A program made the translations under genes and the position numbers. A DNA stretch of 38,664 bases from Bordetella parapertussis (GTDB taxonomy: Bacteria > Pseudomonadota > Gammaproteobacteria > Burkholderiales > JACQAP01). The stretch covers positions 1-38,664 of the forward strand of contig CAMDKM010000032.1 in assembly GCA_945900965.1 (NCBI GenBank), in the 5' to 3' direction. Position 1 is the stretch's first letter, and every line of letters begins with the position of its first letter. Under the pieces are notes generated by a model. It saw only the letters and a program-made list of their open reading frames with translations. It searched no databases and had not been told where the DNA came from. Below, piece by piece: positions 27,286-38,091 of this stretch.

Positions 27286-28632
27286 TCGAAGCGTGATGGT
27301 TTGGGCAAGCGACTTGGCCAGTGCGGAAATGGCGTCCCGGCCTTCGCCTTCAACCATGACCCGGATGACAGGCTCGGTTCCGGAGGCGCGCAACAGCACC
27401 CGGCCCCGGCCCTTGAGGCTCGTTTCGGCCGCCGCCAGAGCTCCCTGAATTTCGCGATCGGCCTTGAAATCGAAGCCGCGCGCAATTTTGACGTTGATGA
27501 GCACCTGGGGGTACAAGGTCAGGTCGGCGCACAAATCGCCCAGCAGACGGCCTTCGACTCTCAATGCATGCAGGACTTGAAGCGCGGAAACGATGCCATC
27601 GCCGGTGGTGTGTTTATCCAGACAGATGATGTGCCCGGAATTTTCGCCCCCGAGCTGCCAACCCTTCTCGACCAGCTTTTCGAGTACGTAACGATCACCC
27701 ACCGCGGAACGTGCAAAGCCGATGCCCCGCGCGGCAAGGGCTTGTTCCATGCCCAGGTTGGTCATCAGCGTGCCGACAACCCCGCCATCGAGTAGACCTT
27801 GCTTCTGCCGGAATGCGGCGATCACGTAGAGCAACTGGTCGCCATCGAAAACGCGCCCGCTGGCATCCGCCATCAAAAGCCGATCGCCGTCGCCATCGAA
27901 TGCGATGCCCAGGTGCGCACCTTCGCGCCGGACACTCTCGGACAGCACCTCGGGGCGATTGGTGCCACCATCGCGGTTGATATTCAAACCATCGGGTTGC
28001 GCGCCCGTGGACACCACGTCCGCGCCCAATTCGTGAAACACATGCGGTGCAATGTGATAGGTCGCGCCATGGGCACAGTCCACCAGGATTTTCATCCCCC
28101 GCAGATCGAGGCTTGAGGGAAAGGTGCTCTTGCAAAATTCAATATAGCGCCCGGCTGCGTCGTTGATCCGTCGCGCCTTGCCCAGTTGCGCCGAAGGCAT
28201 GGTTTCCAGCGGCGCATCGATTTGCGCCTCGATGGCGTGTTCCACCGAGTCGGGAAGTTTGTTGCCGTCGCCGGAAAAAAACTTGATGCCGTTGTCTTCG
28301 AAAGCATTGTGCGAGGCCGAAATCACGATACCGGCTTGCAGCCTCAAGGCCCGTGTCAGATAGGCCACCGCCGGCGTGGGCATCGGCCCGGCCAGATAGA
28401 TATCCACACCGGCCGCCGACAGACCGGCTTGCAGCGCCGATTCCAGCATGTAGCCGGAAATCCGCGTGTCTTTCCCGATCAAGACCGCAGGATGCTCTGC
28501 GCCCGGCAGAGCGCTTCCCGCCGCCAAAACCTTGCCCGCGGCGTAGCCCAAATGCATGACAAATTCCGGGGTAATCGGCGCTTCGCCAACCCTGCCCCGA
28601 ATGCCATCGGTACCGAAATATTTTCTGGACAT
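27274..28632 (-). CDS. glmM: Phosphoglucosamine mutase
   Basis: GlmM turns glucosamine 6-phosphate into glucosamine 1-phosphate for peptidoglycan and LPS synthesis. The start at 28632 ([16 protein letters not shown]) gives 452 residues (E. coli 445); the frame upstream is repeat sequence. The phosphoserine is S107 in [18 protein letters not shown], the metal-binding loop is [11 protein letters not shown] near 250, the sugar loop is GGENSGHI near 335 and the phosphate loop is [17 protein letters not shown] near 415. An AGGA site lies about 9 bases before the ATG. It follows folP, separated by an 8-base-unit inverted repeat. Confidence 0.97.
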   Translation of the reverse strand: MSRKYFGTDGIRGRVGEAPITPEFVMHLGYAAGKVLAAGSALPGAEHPAVLIGKDTRISGYMLESALQAGLSAAGVDIYLAGPMPTPAVAYLTRALRLQAGIVISASHNAFEDNGIKFFSGDGNKLPDSVEHAIEAQIDAPLETMPSAQLGKARRINDAAGRYIEFCKSTFPSSLDLRGMKILVDCAHGATYHIAPHVFHELGADVVSTGAQPDGLNINRDGGTNRPEVLSESVRREGAHLGIAFDGDGDRLLMADASGRVFDGDQLLYVIAAFRQKQGLLDGGVVGTLMTNLGMEQALAARGIGFARSAVGDRYVLEKLVEKGWQLGGENSGHIICLDKHTTGDGIVSALQVLHALRVEGRLLGDLCADLTLYPQVLINVKIARGFDFKADREIQGALAAAETSLKGRGRVLLRASGTEPVIRVMVEGEGRDAISALAKSLAQTITLRAAA

Positions 28633-28654
28633 AATGAGTAATCCTAAAATCCGC

Positions 28655-28788
28655 ACCACAGAGACACAGAGGCACGGAGAAGAACGAGATATCAATCAGT
28701 TGTCGTGCCAGCAGTATTCGCCTTTTTCGTGAGTAAGCGGATAAGGGCAACAATTTGTTTTTCTCCGTGCCTCTGTGCCTCTGTGGTT
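28655..28788. repeat. Inverted repeat of 8-base units (CACAGAGG) between folP and glmM
   Basis: Left arm 28655-28682 carries CACAGAGA, CACAGAGG, CACGGAGA; right arm 28760-28788 carries TCTCCGTG, CCTCTGTG, CCTCTGTG and is almost its exact complement. The loop is 77 bases. In the transcript the CACAGAGG arm comes first, about 50 bases after the folP stop, and the complementary arm ends about 20 bases before glmM. Repeats of this exact sort occur in many unrelated bacterial genomes (from memory). Confidence 0.93.
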
Positions 28789-28840
28789 CAAATGCTTTTT
28801 CTGGGGTAATTCGTGAAGAGACCGGTATTCTATCCAAGCC

Positions 28841-29716
28841 TTAAAGTGTGGCGCCGTCGGCAGGACGACTGGCTTGAAACACGGCCACGGCATCGCGGGT
28901 CGCCGCCACATCGTGAACGCGGAGCAGACGTGCGCCATTTTGTAATGCCACCATGGCCAATGCGATACTCCCCGGCAGGCGCTGCTCCACGCTGCGCCCG
29001 GTCAGCGCCTTGAGCAGGGATTTCCGCGATAGCCCGGCATAGATCGGCACGCCGAGGCAGCCAAATTCCCGCAGGCGGCTTAACAATTCGAAATTGTGCT
29101 CGCGAGTTTTGCCGAAGCCGAAACCGGGGTCCACGACGATTCGCTGCCTCGCGATACCCGATTGCAGCGCCGCCTCAATCCGTTGCCGGAGAAACTCCAG
29201 CACTTCGCCCACCACATCCTTGTAAGCCGGTTGCTCCTGCATGGTCCGCGGCTCGCCTTGCATGTGCATCAGACAGACCGCGGCCTGGCTATTCAACACA
29301 GCTTCGAGCGCTCCAGGCGAGCGCAACGCGTAAATGTCGTTGATCATCGACGCCCCCGCCGCAATCGCCTTCGATATCACTTCAGGCTTGCAGGTATCCA
29401 CCGAGATCGGCACCGGGCTCGGCGCAAATTTCTCCACCACGGGCAACACACGCCGCAGCTCCTCCTCGGCGCTGATCGGAGTTGCGCCGGGGCGCGACGA
29501 TTCCCCTCCCACATCAAGAATGTCGACACCTTCGTCGATCAAACGCTGCGCATGATCGTTGGCCTGCTGCGCGCCAAAAAACCGACCACCATCCGAAAAT
29601 GAGTCGGGCGTGACGTTGACAACACCTACAATCAGCGGGCGTTCGAGCGGGAGAATGAAGCGGCCAGCATGAAGAGTGGGGTGAGGCGTGAGGCGTAAGG
29701 CGTGAGGGGTTCCCAA
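28841..29716 (-). CDS. folP: Dihydropteroate synthase
   Basis: FolP joins 6-hydroxymethyl-dihydropterin diphosphate to p-aminobenzoate in folate synthesis. Marks are VGVVNVTPDSFSDGG near the start, GGESSRPGA, a central VSVDTCKPEV-like strand (PISVDTCKPEV), INDI, DPGFGFGKT and the C-terminal RVHDVAATRDAV. The catalytic domain is complete. The start is doubtful: no in-frame ATG exists before the conserved LIVGVVN. Two in-frame TTG codons are possible, 29716 (291 residues) and 29767 (308 residues), and the second lies inside the T-run of a terminator, so 29716 is chosen. Between 29712 and 29678 the frame is translated from heptamer units (PHALRLTPHP), so the N-terminus has been remodelled by the element. 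Confidence 0.88.
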   Translation of the reverse strand: MGTPHALRLTPHPTLHAGRFILPLERPLIVGVVNVTPDSFSDGGRFFGAQQANDHAQRLIDEGVDILDVGGESSRPGATPISAEEELRRVLPVVEKFAPSPVPISVDTCKPEVISKAIAAGASMINDIYALRSPGALEAVLNSQAAVCLMHMQGEPRTMQEQPAYKDVVGEVLEFLRQRIEAALQSGIARQRIVVDPGFGFGKTREHNFELLSRLREFGCLGVPIYAGLSRKSLLKALTGRSVEQRLPGSIALAMVALQNGARLLRVHDVAATRDAVAVFQASRPADGATL

Positions 29717-29808
29717 CTTATTACGACTGCCGCTTGGTTCGCTTGTCCGTTTATCAAAGAAAAACAAAAAGGGTGAGGACTTTACGCCTCACCCCTCGCG
29801 CCTCACCG
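29678..29808. repeat. Heptamer inverted repeat between ftsH and folP, overlapping folP
   Basis: Left arm 29678-29712 carries GGGGTGA, GGCGTGA, GGCGTAA, GGCGTGA, GGGGTTC; right arm 29781-29808 carries CGCCTCA, CCCCTCG, CGCCTCA. The left arm lies inside the folP reading frame as drawn. In the transcript the purine arm begins 6 bases after the ftsH TGA. Part of it pairs with a nearby CCTCACCC to make a terminator (29757-29794). Confidence 0.9.
29757..29794 (-). terminator. Rho-independent terminator after ftsH, built from heptamer units
   Basis: On the minus strand GGGTGAGG (29787-29794) and CCTCACCC (29771-29778) form an 8-bp stem with the loop CGTAAAGT, followed at once by TTTTTGTTTTTCTTT. 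This is a textbook intrinsic terminator. The stem is made of two heptamer units, one of them from the repeat array. Confidence 0.75.
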
Positions 29809-29813
29809 CCCTC

Positions 29814-31709
29814 TCAGGTTCCCTGCGCCGGAGACGCCGCGGGGGCCGCGGCCGGAGCATTGCCCTGAGGTGCCGTAGGCGGCGGCGGGGTTCCGGCGGG
29901 CTTGGGTGGTCTCGGCGGTTTCCCTGCCATGATGTCGTTGATCTGGTCGGCATCGAGGGTTTCCCATTCGAGCAATGCCTTCGCCATCGCTTCGACTTTT
30001 TCCCGGTTTTCCTCAATGAGCTTGCGTGCCACACCGTATTGCTCGTCGATGATGCGGCGGATTTCCGCGTCCACCTGCTGCATCGTGGCTTCGGAGACGT
30101 TCTTGTGGGTGGTGATCGAACGCCCCAGGAACACTTCGCCCTCGTTTTCCCCGTACACCATCGGCCCGAGATGATCGCTCATGCCCCACTGCGTCACCAT
30201 CCGGCGCGCCATTTCGGTCGCCCGCTCGAAATCGTTGGAAGCCCCGGTGGTCATCTGATTCATGAACAACTCCTCGGCGATGCGTCCGCCGAACAAAACC
30301 GAAATGTTCTGCAACAGGTGCTCCCGGTCCATGCTGTAGCGGTCTTCCTGGGGCAATTGCATGGTGAGGCCCAGGGCCCGACCACGCGGAATGATAGTGA
30401 CCTTGTGGACAGGATCGGTTCGCAACAACAACTTCGCAACAACCGCGTGACCCGACTCGTGATAAGCGGTATTGCGCCGCTCATGCTCGGGCATGACCAT
30501 GGATTTGCGCTCCGCGCCCATCATGATCTTGTCCTTGGCGCGCTCGAAGTCGTCCATATCCACCAGGCGCTTGTTGCTGCGCGCGGCAAACAAGGCCGCC
30601 TCGTTGACCAGATTGGCCAGATCGGCGCCGGAGAATCCCGGGGTGCCGCGGGCAATGATGTCCGGGCGCACATCCGGTGCCGCCGGAACTTTGCGCATGT
30701 GGACCATGATGATCTGCTCACGCCCACGAATATCCGGCAAAGGCACCACCACCTGGCGGTCGAAGCGTCCCGGACGCAAAAGTGCCGGATCCAGCACGTC
30801 TGGACGGTTGGTCGCGGCAATCACGATCACGCCCACCCCGGTTTCAAACCCATCCATTTCCACCAATAACTGGTTAAGGGTCTGCTCGCGCTCATCGTTG
30901 CCGCCGCCCAAACCCGCGCCGCGCTGACGGCCGACCGCGTCGATTTCGTCGATGAAAACAATACAGGGTGCTTGTTTCTTGGCCTGTTCGAACATGTCGC
31001 GTACCCGTGCCGCGCCGACACCCACAAACATTTCGACGAAATCCGAACCGGAAATCGAGAAAAACGGCACTTTTGCCTCACCCGCGATGGCTCGGGCAAG
31101 CAGGGTCTTGCCGGTGCCGGGGGAGCCCACCAGCAACACGCCGCGCGGAATACGGCCGCCAAGTTTCTGGAATTTGCCGGGATCGCGCAGAAATTCCACC
31201 AATTCGGCAACTTCCTCCTTGGCTTCCTCGCAACCCGCCACATCGGCAAAAGTCACCGGGTTGGTCGATTCGTCCATCAGGCGCGCCCGGCTCTTCCCAA
31301 AGGAAAATGCCCCGCCGCGGCCGCCGCCCTGCATTTGGCGCATGAAAAAAATCCACACCCCGATCAGCAACAGCATCGGGAACCAGGAAACGAAGATATT
31401 CATCAGTAGCGACGGCTCTTCATCCGGCTTGGCCTCGATCAGGACACCGGCCTTAAGCAGGTCCGACACCAGCCATACGTCCGAAGGCGGGGAATAGGTG
31501 ATGAATTTCCGGCCATCGGTTCTGACGCCCTTCAGCACCCGGCCTTCGATCGTGACCTTGGCGACATTGCCCTGCTTCACCTCGTCGATGAACTGGGAGT
31601 ATTCCATCGAGGCACTTTGCTGCTGCTTGTTATTGAACTGCTGGAATACCGTCATCAGCACCAGCGCAATCACCAGCCAGATCGCCACGTTCTTAATCAG
31701 ATTGTTCAT
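29814..31709 (-). CDS. ftsH: ATP-dependent zinc metalloprotease FtsH
   Basis: FtsH is the membrane-bound AAA+ protease that removes misfolded membrane proteins and short-lived regulators such as sigma32 and LpxC. The 631 residues show two helices (about 8-24 and 102-123) around a periplasmic domain, Walker A GSPGTGKT (195-202), Walker B with D254 and E255 ([10 protein letters not shown]), the SRH part RPGRFDRQV (312-320), and the zinc motif HESGH (417-421). The tail after residue 595 is rich in proline and alanine ([15 protein letters not shown]), which varies between species. It follows rlmE by 55 bases, as in E. coli. A terminator formed by repeat units follows. Confidence 0.97.
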   Translation of the reverse strand: MNNLIKNVAIWLVIALVLMTVFQQFNNKQQQSASMEYSQFIDEVKQGNVAKVTIEGRVLKGVRTDGRKFITYSPPSDVWLVSDLLKAGVLIEAKPDEEPSLLMNIFVSWFPMLLLIGVWIFFMRQMQGGGRGGAFSFGKSRARLMDESTNPVTFADVAGCEEAKEEVAELVEFLRDPGKFQKLGGRIPRGVLLVGSPGTGKTLLARAIAGEAKVPFFSISGSDFVEMFVGVGAARVRDMFEQAKKQAPCIVFIDEIDAVGRQRGAGLGGGNDEREQTLNQLLVEMDGFETGVGVIVIAATNRPDVLDPALLRPGRFDRQVVVPLPDIRGREQIIMVHMRKVPAAPDVRPDIIARGTPGFSGADLANLVNEAALFAARSNKRLVDMDDFERAKDKIMMGAERKSMVMPEHERRNTAYHESGHAVVAKLLLRTDPVHKVTIIPRGRALGLTMQLPQEDRYSMDREHLLQNISVLFGGRIAEELFMNQMTTGASNDFERATEMARRMVTQWGMSDHLGPMVYGENEGEVFLGRSITTHKNVSEATMQQVDAEIRRIIDEQYGVARKLIEENREKVEAMAKALLEWETLDADQINDIMAGKPPRPPKPAGTPPPPTAPQGNAPAAAPAASPAQGT

Positions 31710-31764
31710 TTTCCTTCGTCACCACGGGCTGCGCCCGCCAAAAATGCATCGCACAATTCTATTC

Positions 31765-32427
31765 CTAATCCGCTGCGTCCGCCGCTTGCCGCAGGCTGGC
31801 AGGTTTCTCCGGATTTCTTGCCTTGGCCAATAAATAAAGCTCGTTCGAACGATCCCTTGACGCCTTGGGTTTTCGCACGGCTACCGACATGAAATGGGCC
31901 GCAAGTTGCGCCCGAAATTCGTCCAACCCGGCGCCCTGGAAAACTTTGACCAGTAAGTTGCCGCCCGGTTTCAGCCATCGTTGACAGAATTCCAGCGCCA
32001 GTTCGGCTAGATGCACCGAGCGTGCCTGATCCACCATCGCGATTCCCGAGATATTGGGGGAAAGATCCGAAACCACAAGGTCTGCCTGACGGCCGGCCAA
32101 TTCATATTCCAGCCGGCGCAGGGTATCATCCTGCCCAAAATCGCCTTTCAGGATTTTTACGCCGGGAATGGGCGAAATATCGAGGACGTCCACGGCAATG
32201 ACTGCCCCGGAAGGGCCCACCCGCGGCGCCATGATTTGGGACCAGCCGCCGGGCGCGGCGCCCAGGTCGACCACTGTCATACCGGGGCGCAGCAGTTTGT
32301 CCTTGTCGACAATTTCGTCCAGCTTGTAAGCCGAACGCGAGCGGTAGCCTTCCTTTTGCGCCTTGCGAACAAAAGGGTCCGTGACATGCTCATGCATCCA
32401 TGCCTTGCTGGTCTTGGTTCTTGCCAT
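31765..32427 (-). CDS. rlmE: 23S rRNA (uridine-2'-O-)methyltransferase
   Basis: RlmE (FtsJ, RrmJ) methylates U2552 of 23S rRNA in the late 50S subunit. The 220 residues contain the K-D-K-E catalytic set: K35 (SRSAYKLDEI), D121 (VVSDLSPN), K161 (LLVKVFQG) and E196 (SNELYLLA), and the SAM-binding motif DLGAAPGGWSQ (54-64). A short C-terminal tail (after 200) is species-specific. It is the first gene of the rlmE-ftsH-folP-glmM block and diverges from yhbY with 31 bases between their start codons, the arrangement of E. coli. Confidence 0.96.
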   Translation of the reverse strand: MARTKTSKAWMHEHVTDPFVRKAQKEGYRSRSAYKLDEIVDKDKLLRPGMTVVDLGAAPGGWSQIMAPRVGPSGAVIAVDVLDISPIPGVKILKGDFGQDDTLRRLEYELAGRQADLVVSDLSPNISGIAMVDQARSVHLAELALEFCQRWLKPGGNLLVKVFQGAGLDEFRAQLAAHFMSVAVRKPKASRDRSNELYLLAKARNPEKPASLRQAADAAD

Positions 32428-32445
32428 CGCCTGCTATTTTCTTTT

Positions 32446-32452
32446 AAAGGAG
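32446..32452 (+). promoter_or_regulatory. Ribosome binding site fixing the GTG start of yhbY
   Basis: AAAGGAG lies 6 bases upstream of GTG at 32459. It is a near-perfect Shine-Dalgarno sequence and shows that translation begins at this GTG rather than at an upstream ATG inside rlmE. Confidence 0.85.
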
Positions 32453-32458
32453 AATTCC

Positions 32459-32809
32459 GTGCCTCAAGTTCTATCCACCGCCCAACGTCAGGCACTCAAA
32501 GCCCGTGCCCATCCACTCGAAGCGGTCGTGGCGATCGGCAATGCGGGCCTGACGCCCCAGGTTCTGAAGGAAATCGATGTGAGTTTATCGGCCCATGAAT
32601 TAATCAAGATCCGGGCTGGCGGAGACCGCGAAGAGCGCGAATCGCTCCTGCAACGAATTTGCGACGAGCTTGACGCGGGCGCCGTTCAGCATATCGGCAA
32701 GTTACTGGTGGTCTACCGCCCGGCTCCCGAAGGCAAGGCGCCCGCACCCTCCACAAAGCGCCGCAAACCAAAGCGACTACTCAAGCGAAACTTTCAGAAT
32801 CGCCCCTGA
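32459..32809 (+). CDS. yhbY: Ribosome assembly RNA-binding protein YhbY
   Basis: YhbY is a CRM-domain RNA-binding protein associated with 50S precursor particles. From the GTG at 32459 the protein has 116 residues; the CRM domain fills about residues 5-95 with the marks RAHPLEAVVAIGNAGLTPQVLKEID, a GxxG-type loop near 23-27 and HELIKIRAGGD. A basic tail (KRRKPKRLLKRNFQNR) adds RNA affinity. It is divergent from rlmE, another 50S assembly factor. Its TGA is followed by heptamer units. Confidence 0.93.
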   Translation: MPQVLSTAQRQALKARAHPLEAVVAIGNAGLTPQVLKEIDVSLSAHELIKIRAGGDREERESLLQRICDELDAGAVQHIGKLLVVYRPAPEGKAPAPSTKRRKPKRLLKRNFQNRP

Positions 32810-32885
32810 ATTGAGGATCGAGGGTCTTACACCCTTCACCCTTCCCTTCACCCTTCACTCATTCACGCTTTCACTCATTCACTTC
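32808..32885. repeat. Heptamer array in the yhbY-greA convergent gap
   Basis: From the yhbY side the units ATTGAGG and ATCGAGG follow the TGA directly; from the greA side the minus-strand units GTGAATG, GTGAAAG and GTGAAGG run towards them. Both genes thus have a purine-rich array after their ends. The two meet near 32828; no long complementary stem is formed. The remaining 32886-32926 shows nothing recognisable. Confidence 0.85.
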
Positions 32886-32926
32886 CCAGCCGAATTCCGG
32901 ATCGAGATAAACAATACCTGCCGCCG

Positions 32927-33403
32927 CTATAAATACCGGACGTCGAGGATTTCGTACTCCTTGATCCCCGCCGGGGCCTTGACCTCAGCCACGTCGCCGG
33001 AGTATTTGCCGATCAGGGCGCGTGCAATCGGGGAACTGATGGAAATTTTCCCGCTTTTTATGTTGGCCTCATCGTCGCCGACAATCTGGTAGGTGACGTG
33101 TTCGCCGCTGCCGACCTCTTCGAGTTCCACGGTTGCGCCAAACACGCAGCGCCCGTCGGTATCCAGGTGGGCTGGATCGATGATCTGGGCATTGGCGAGC
33201 TTGGATTCCAGTTCGACGATGCGACCCTCGATAAATCCCTGCCTTTCCTTGGCCGCGTCGTATTCGGCGTTTTCCGATAAATCGCCGTGCGAACGCGCCT
33301 CCTGGATGGCGGCGATGACCTTGGGACGCTCGGAAGTCTTCAGATGATGCAACTCGGCGCGCAGCAATTCGGCGCCTTTTACGGTAAGCGGAACCTTGTT
33401 CAT
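32927..33403 (-). CDS. greA: Transcription elongation factor GreA
   Basis: GreA rescues backtracked RNA polymerase by stimulating cleavage of the 3' end of the RNA. With the start at 33403 ([18 protein letters not shown]) it has 158 residues, the same length as E. coli GreA. The N-terminal coiled-coil hairpin carries the acidic tip in [14 protein letters not shown] near 38-51 (D and E at the tip), and the C-terminal FKBP-like domain ends with [18 protein letters not shown]. It follows carB by 27 bases and is likely in the carA-carB-greA transcript. Confidence 0.97.
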   Translation of the reverse strand: MNKVPLTVKGAELLRAELHHLKTSERPKVIAAIQEARSHGDLSENAEYDAAKERQGFIEGRIVELESKLANAQIIDPAHLDTDGRCVFGATVELEEVGSGEHVTYQIVGDDEANIKSGKISISSPIARALIGKYSGDVAEVKAPAGIKEYEILDVRYL

Positions 33404-33411
33404 GGTCATTG

Positions 33412-33416
33412 TCCTT
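33412..33416 (-). promoter_or_regulatory. Ribosome binding site choosing the greA start
   Basis: AAGGA on the minus strand lies 8 bases before the ATG at 33403 but only 2 bases before the ATG at 33409. The spacing favours the inner ATG, which also gives the standard protein length. Confidence 0.7.
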
Positions 33417-33430
33417 AGCTCAATCGCCGG

Positions 33431-36637
<3,207 letters not shown>

Positions 36638-36641
36638 GGGC

Positions 36642-37787
36642 TCAGCGATGCGCCTTGTTTTGTTCCATCATTGCGATGAACCGGTCGAACAGATAATCCA
36701 CGTCATGGGGGCCTGGACTCGCCTCGGGATGGCCCTGGAAGCAAAAAGCCGGCTTATCGGTACGGGTAAATCCCTGCAAGCTGCCATCGAACAGGGAAAC
36801 GTGGGTCACACGCGCGGTTTTCGGCAGGCTGCTGGAATCCACCGCGAAACCGTGATTCTGGCTGGTAATCATCACCCGGCCGGTTTCCAGATCTTGCACC
36901 GGGTGATTGGCGCCGTGATGGCCGAATTTCATCTTGATGGTTTTGGCGCCACTGGCCAGCGCCAGTAATTGATGCCCCAGACAAATGCCGAAGGTTGGCA
37001 CGCCGGCATCGACAATCTTGCGAATGGCGGCGATCGCGTAATCGCAGGGTCCGGGGTCGCCGGGCCCATTCGACAGAAAAATGCCGTCCGGTTTGAGCGC
37101 CAGCGCCTGCTCGGCGCTTGCCTGTGCGGGCAATACGGTGAGTTTGCAACCGCGCCCTGCGAGCATACGCAGAATATTGCGTTTGACGCCGTAATCGAAG
37201 GCCACCACGTGATATTTCGCTGCCGGGGCTGTCCGGTAACCTTGGCCCAGTGCCCACTCGGCTTGTTGCCACTCATAGGGTTTTTCGCAGCTCACCACTT
37301 TGGCGAGGTCCATGCCTGCCAGGCCTGGAAAGGCGCATGCCTGGGCATGGGCAAAGGCCTCATCGACTTCGCCGCCCATCAGACAGCCGTTCTGTGCGCC
37401 TTTTTCGCGCAGGATTCGCGTCAGCTTGCGGGTATCCAGGCCGGCAATTCCTGGTATGGATTCAGATTTCAGATAGTCGGACAGATTCATCGTCCGCCGG
37501 AAATTGCTTGCCATCAGGGGCAAATCGCGAATCACCAGGCCGGAGGCATAAATTCGCGAAGACTCCACGTCTTCCGTATTGGTGCCGGTATTGCCGATAT
37601 GCGGATAGGTCAGGGTCACGATCTGCCGGCAGTAGGACGGATCGGTGAGGATCTCCTGATAACCAGTCATCGCGGTATTGAATACCACTTCGCCCACCGA
37701 GTGAACCGGTGCCCCGATGGAAATGCCCCTGAACACCGTGCCATCGGCAAGGACTAGGACGGCAGGTTCCTGTTTTAGGGCGGACAA
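36642..37787 (-). CDS. carA: Carbamoyl phosphate synthase, small (glutaminase) subunit
   Basis: CarA splits glutamine and passes ammonia to CarB. The 381 residues (E. coli 382) have the N-terminal CarA domain ([27 protein letters not shown]) and a class I glutaminase domain with the catalytic cysteine in [13 protein letters not shown] near 270 and the histidine and glutamate in [13 protein letters not shown] near 350. The start is a TTG at 37787, supported by GGGGAG 8 bases upstream; no in-frame ATG precedes the conserved [10 protein letters not shown]. It opens the carA-carB-greA operon behind a consensus promoter and a leader hairpin. Confidence 0.96.
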   Translation of the reverse strand: MSALKQEPAVLVLADGTVFRGISIGAPVHSVGEVVFNTAMTGYQEILTDPSYCRQIVTLTYPHIGNTGTNTEDVESSRIYASGLVIRDLPLMASNFRRTMNLSDYLKSESIPGIAGLDTRKLTRILREKGAQNGCLMGGEVDEAFAHAQACAFPGLAGMDLAKVVSCEKPYEWQQAEWALGQGYRTAPAAKYHVVAFDYGVKRNILRMLAGRGCKLTVLPAQASAEQALALKPDGIFLSNGPGDPGPCDYAIAAIRKIVDAGVPTFGICLGHQLLALASGAKTIKMKFGHHGANHPVQDLETGRVMITSQNHGFAVDSSSLPKTARVTHVSLFDGSLQGFTRTDKPAFCFQGHPEASPGPHDVDYLFDRFIAMMEQNKAHR

Positions 37788-37795
37788 GAGATGGG

Positions 37796-37801
37796 CTCCC
37801 C
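37796..37801 (-). promoter_or_regulatory. Ribosome binding site of carA (TTG start)
   Basis: GGGGAG on the minus strand, 8 bases before the TTG at 37787, is what decides this unusual start codon. Confidence 0.7.
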
Positions 37802-37828
37802 GACTTGCGATTCAACGCCTGGACATGG

Positions 37829-37860
37829 AAAGCGGGAGAGGCATCCGCCCCTCCCGCTTT
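37829..37860 (-). promoter_or_regulatory. carA leader hairpin, possible attenuator
   Basis: In the minus-strand transcript AAAGCGGGAGGGGC and GCCTCTCCCGCTTT pair over 14 bp with the loop GGAT. One pair is G.U in this transcript but would be an A.C mismatch on the other strand, which points to use in the car mRNA. It starts about 7 bases after the predicted transcription start and ends about 41 bases before carA. Only three U follow the stem, so full termination is doubtful; stabilisation of the 5' end or partial attenuation is possible. Confidence 0.6.
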
Positions 37861-37873
37861 GAATTGGGCGCGA

Positions 37874-37902
37874 ATTATAGAGGATTGGGCGCGTCGGTTC
37901 AA
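37874..37902 (-). promoter_or_regulatory. Sigma70 promoter of carA-carB-greA
   Basis: TTGAAC (37897-37902) and a perfect TATAAT (37874-37879) are separated by 17 bases on the minus strand. Transcription would start near 37867, giving a leader of about 80 bases that contains the hairpin at 37829-37860. Confidence 0.85.
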
Positions 37903-37936
37903 TGAACGGCTGCGCAAGTGTGGGGAGTAAGTTAGT

Positions 37937-38091
37937 TGTCCGGTTCTGTAGCACGTAATGTGTCCGGTTTTTGGGTGAGCCATGGAAATACCCATAAGCC
38001 GGGCGCGTTGGTTACAGGAGACGCGAATCATGAGGTTTCAAGAAGCCTACACAGGCTGGCAAGATCGGCGATTGACGCAAGAAGAGGCTGG
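37937..38091 (+). mobile_element. Left-end remnant of an ISNCY-like insertion sequence
   Basis: TGTCCGGTT occurs twice, at 37937 and 37961, followed by about 60 bases and then the start of a transposase frame at 38030. This layout fits the left end of an insertion sequence. The similarity stops near 38091, where an IS91-type fragment begins. No right end is in view. The family name rests on the transposase N-terminus only. Confidence 0.5.
38030..38091 (+). pseudogene. N-terminal stub of an ISNCY-like transposase
   Basis: After a CAGGAG ribosome site (38015-38020) an ATG at 38030 begins MRFQEAYTGWQDRRLTQEEA, the start of the helix-turn-helix region of ISNCY-like transposases. After twenty residues the frame leaves the family, at the junction with the IS91 fragment. 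Only the stub remains. Confidence 0.6.

Noticed and set aside
32428-32458. Divergent promoters in the yhbY-rlmE gap
   Set aside because: The gap is only 31 bases; weak -10-like TATTTT and TTTAAA are seen but no -35 at proper spacing, so none is called.
8181-32885. Heptamer arrays as CRISPR or as REP/BIME elements
   Set aside because: Units are 7-9 bases without spacers, so not CRISPR; they lack the fixed 20-40-base palindrome shared between copies that marks REP elements.
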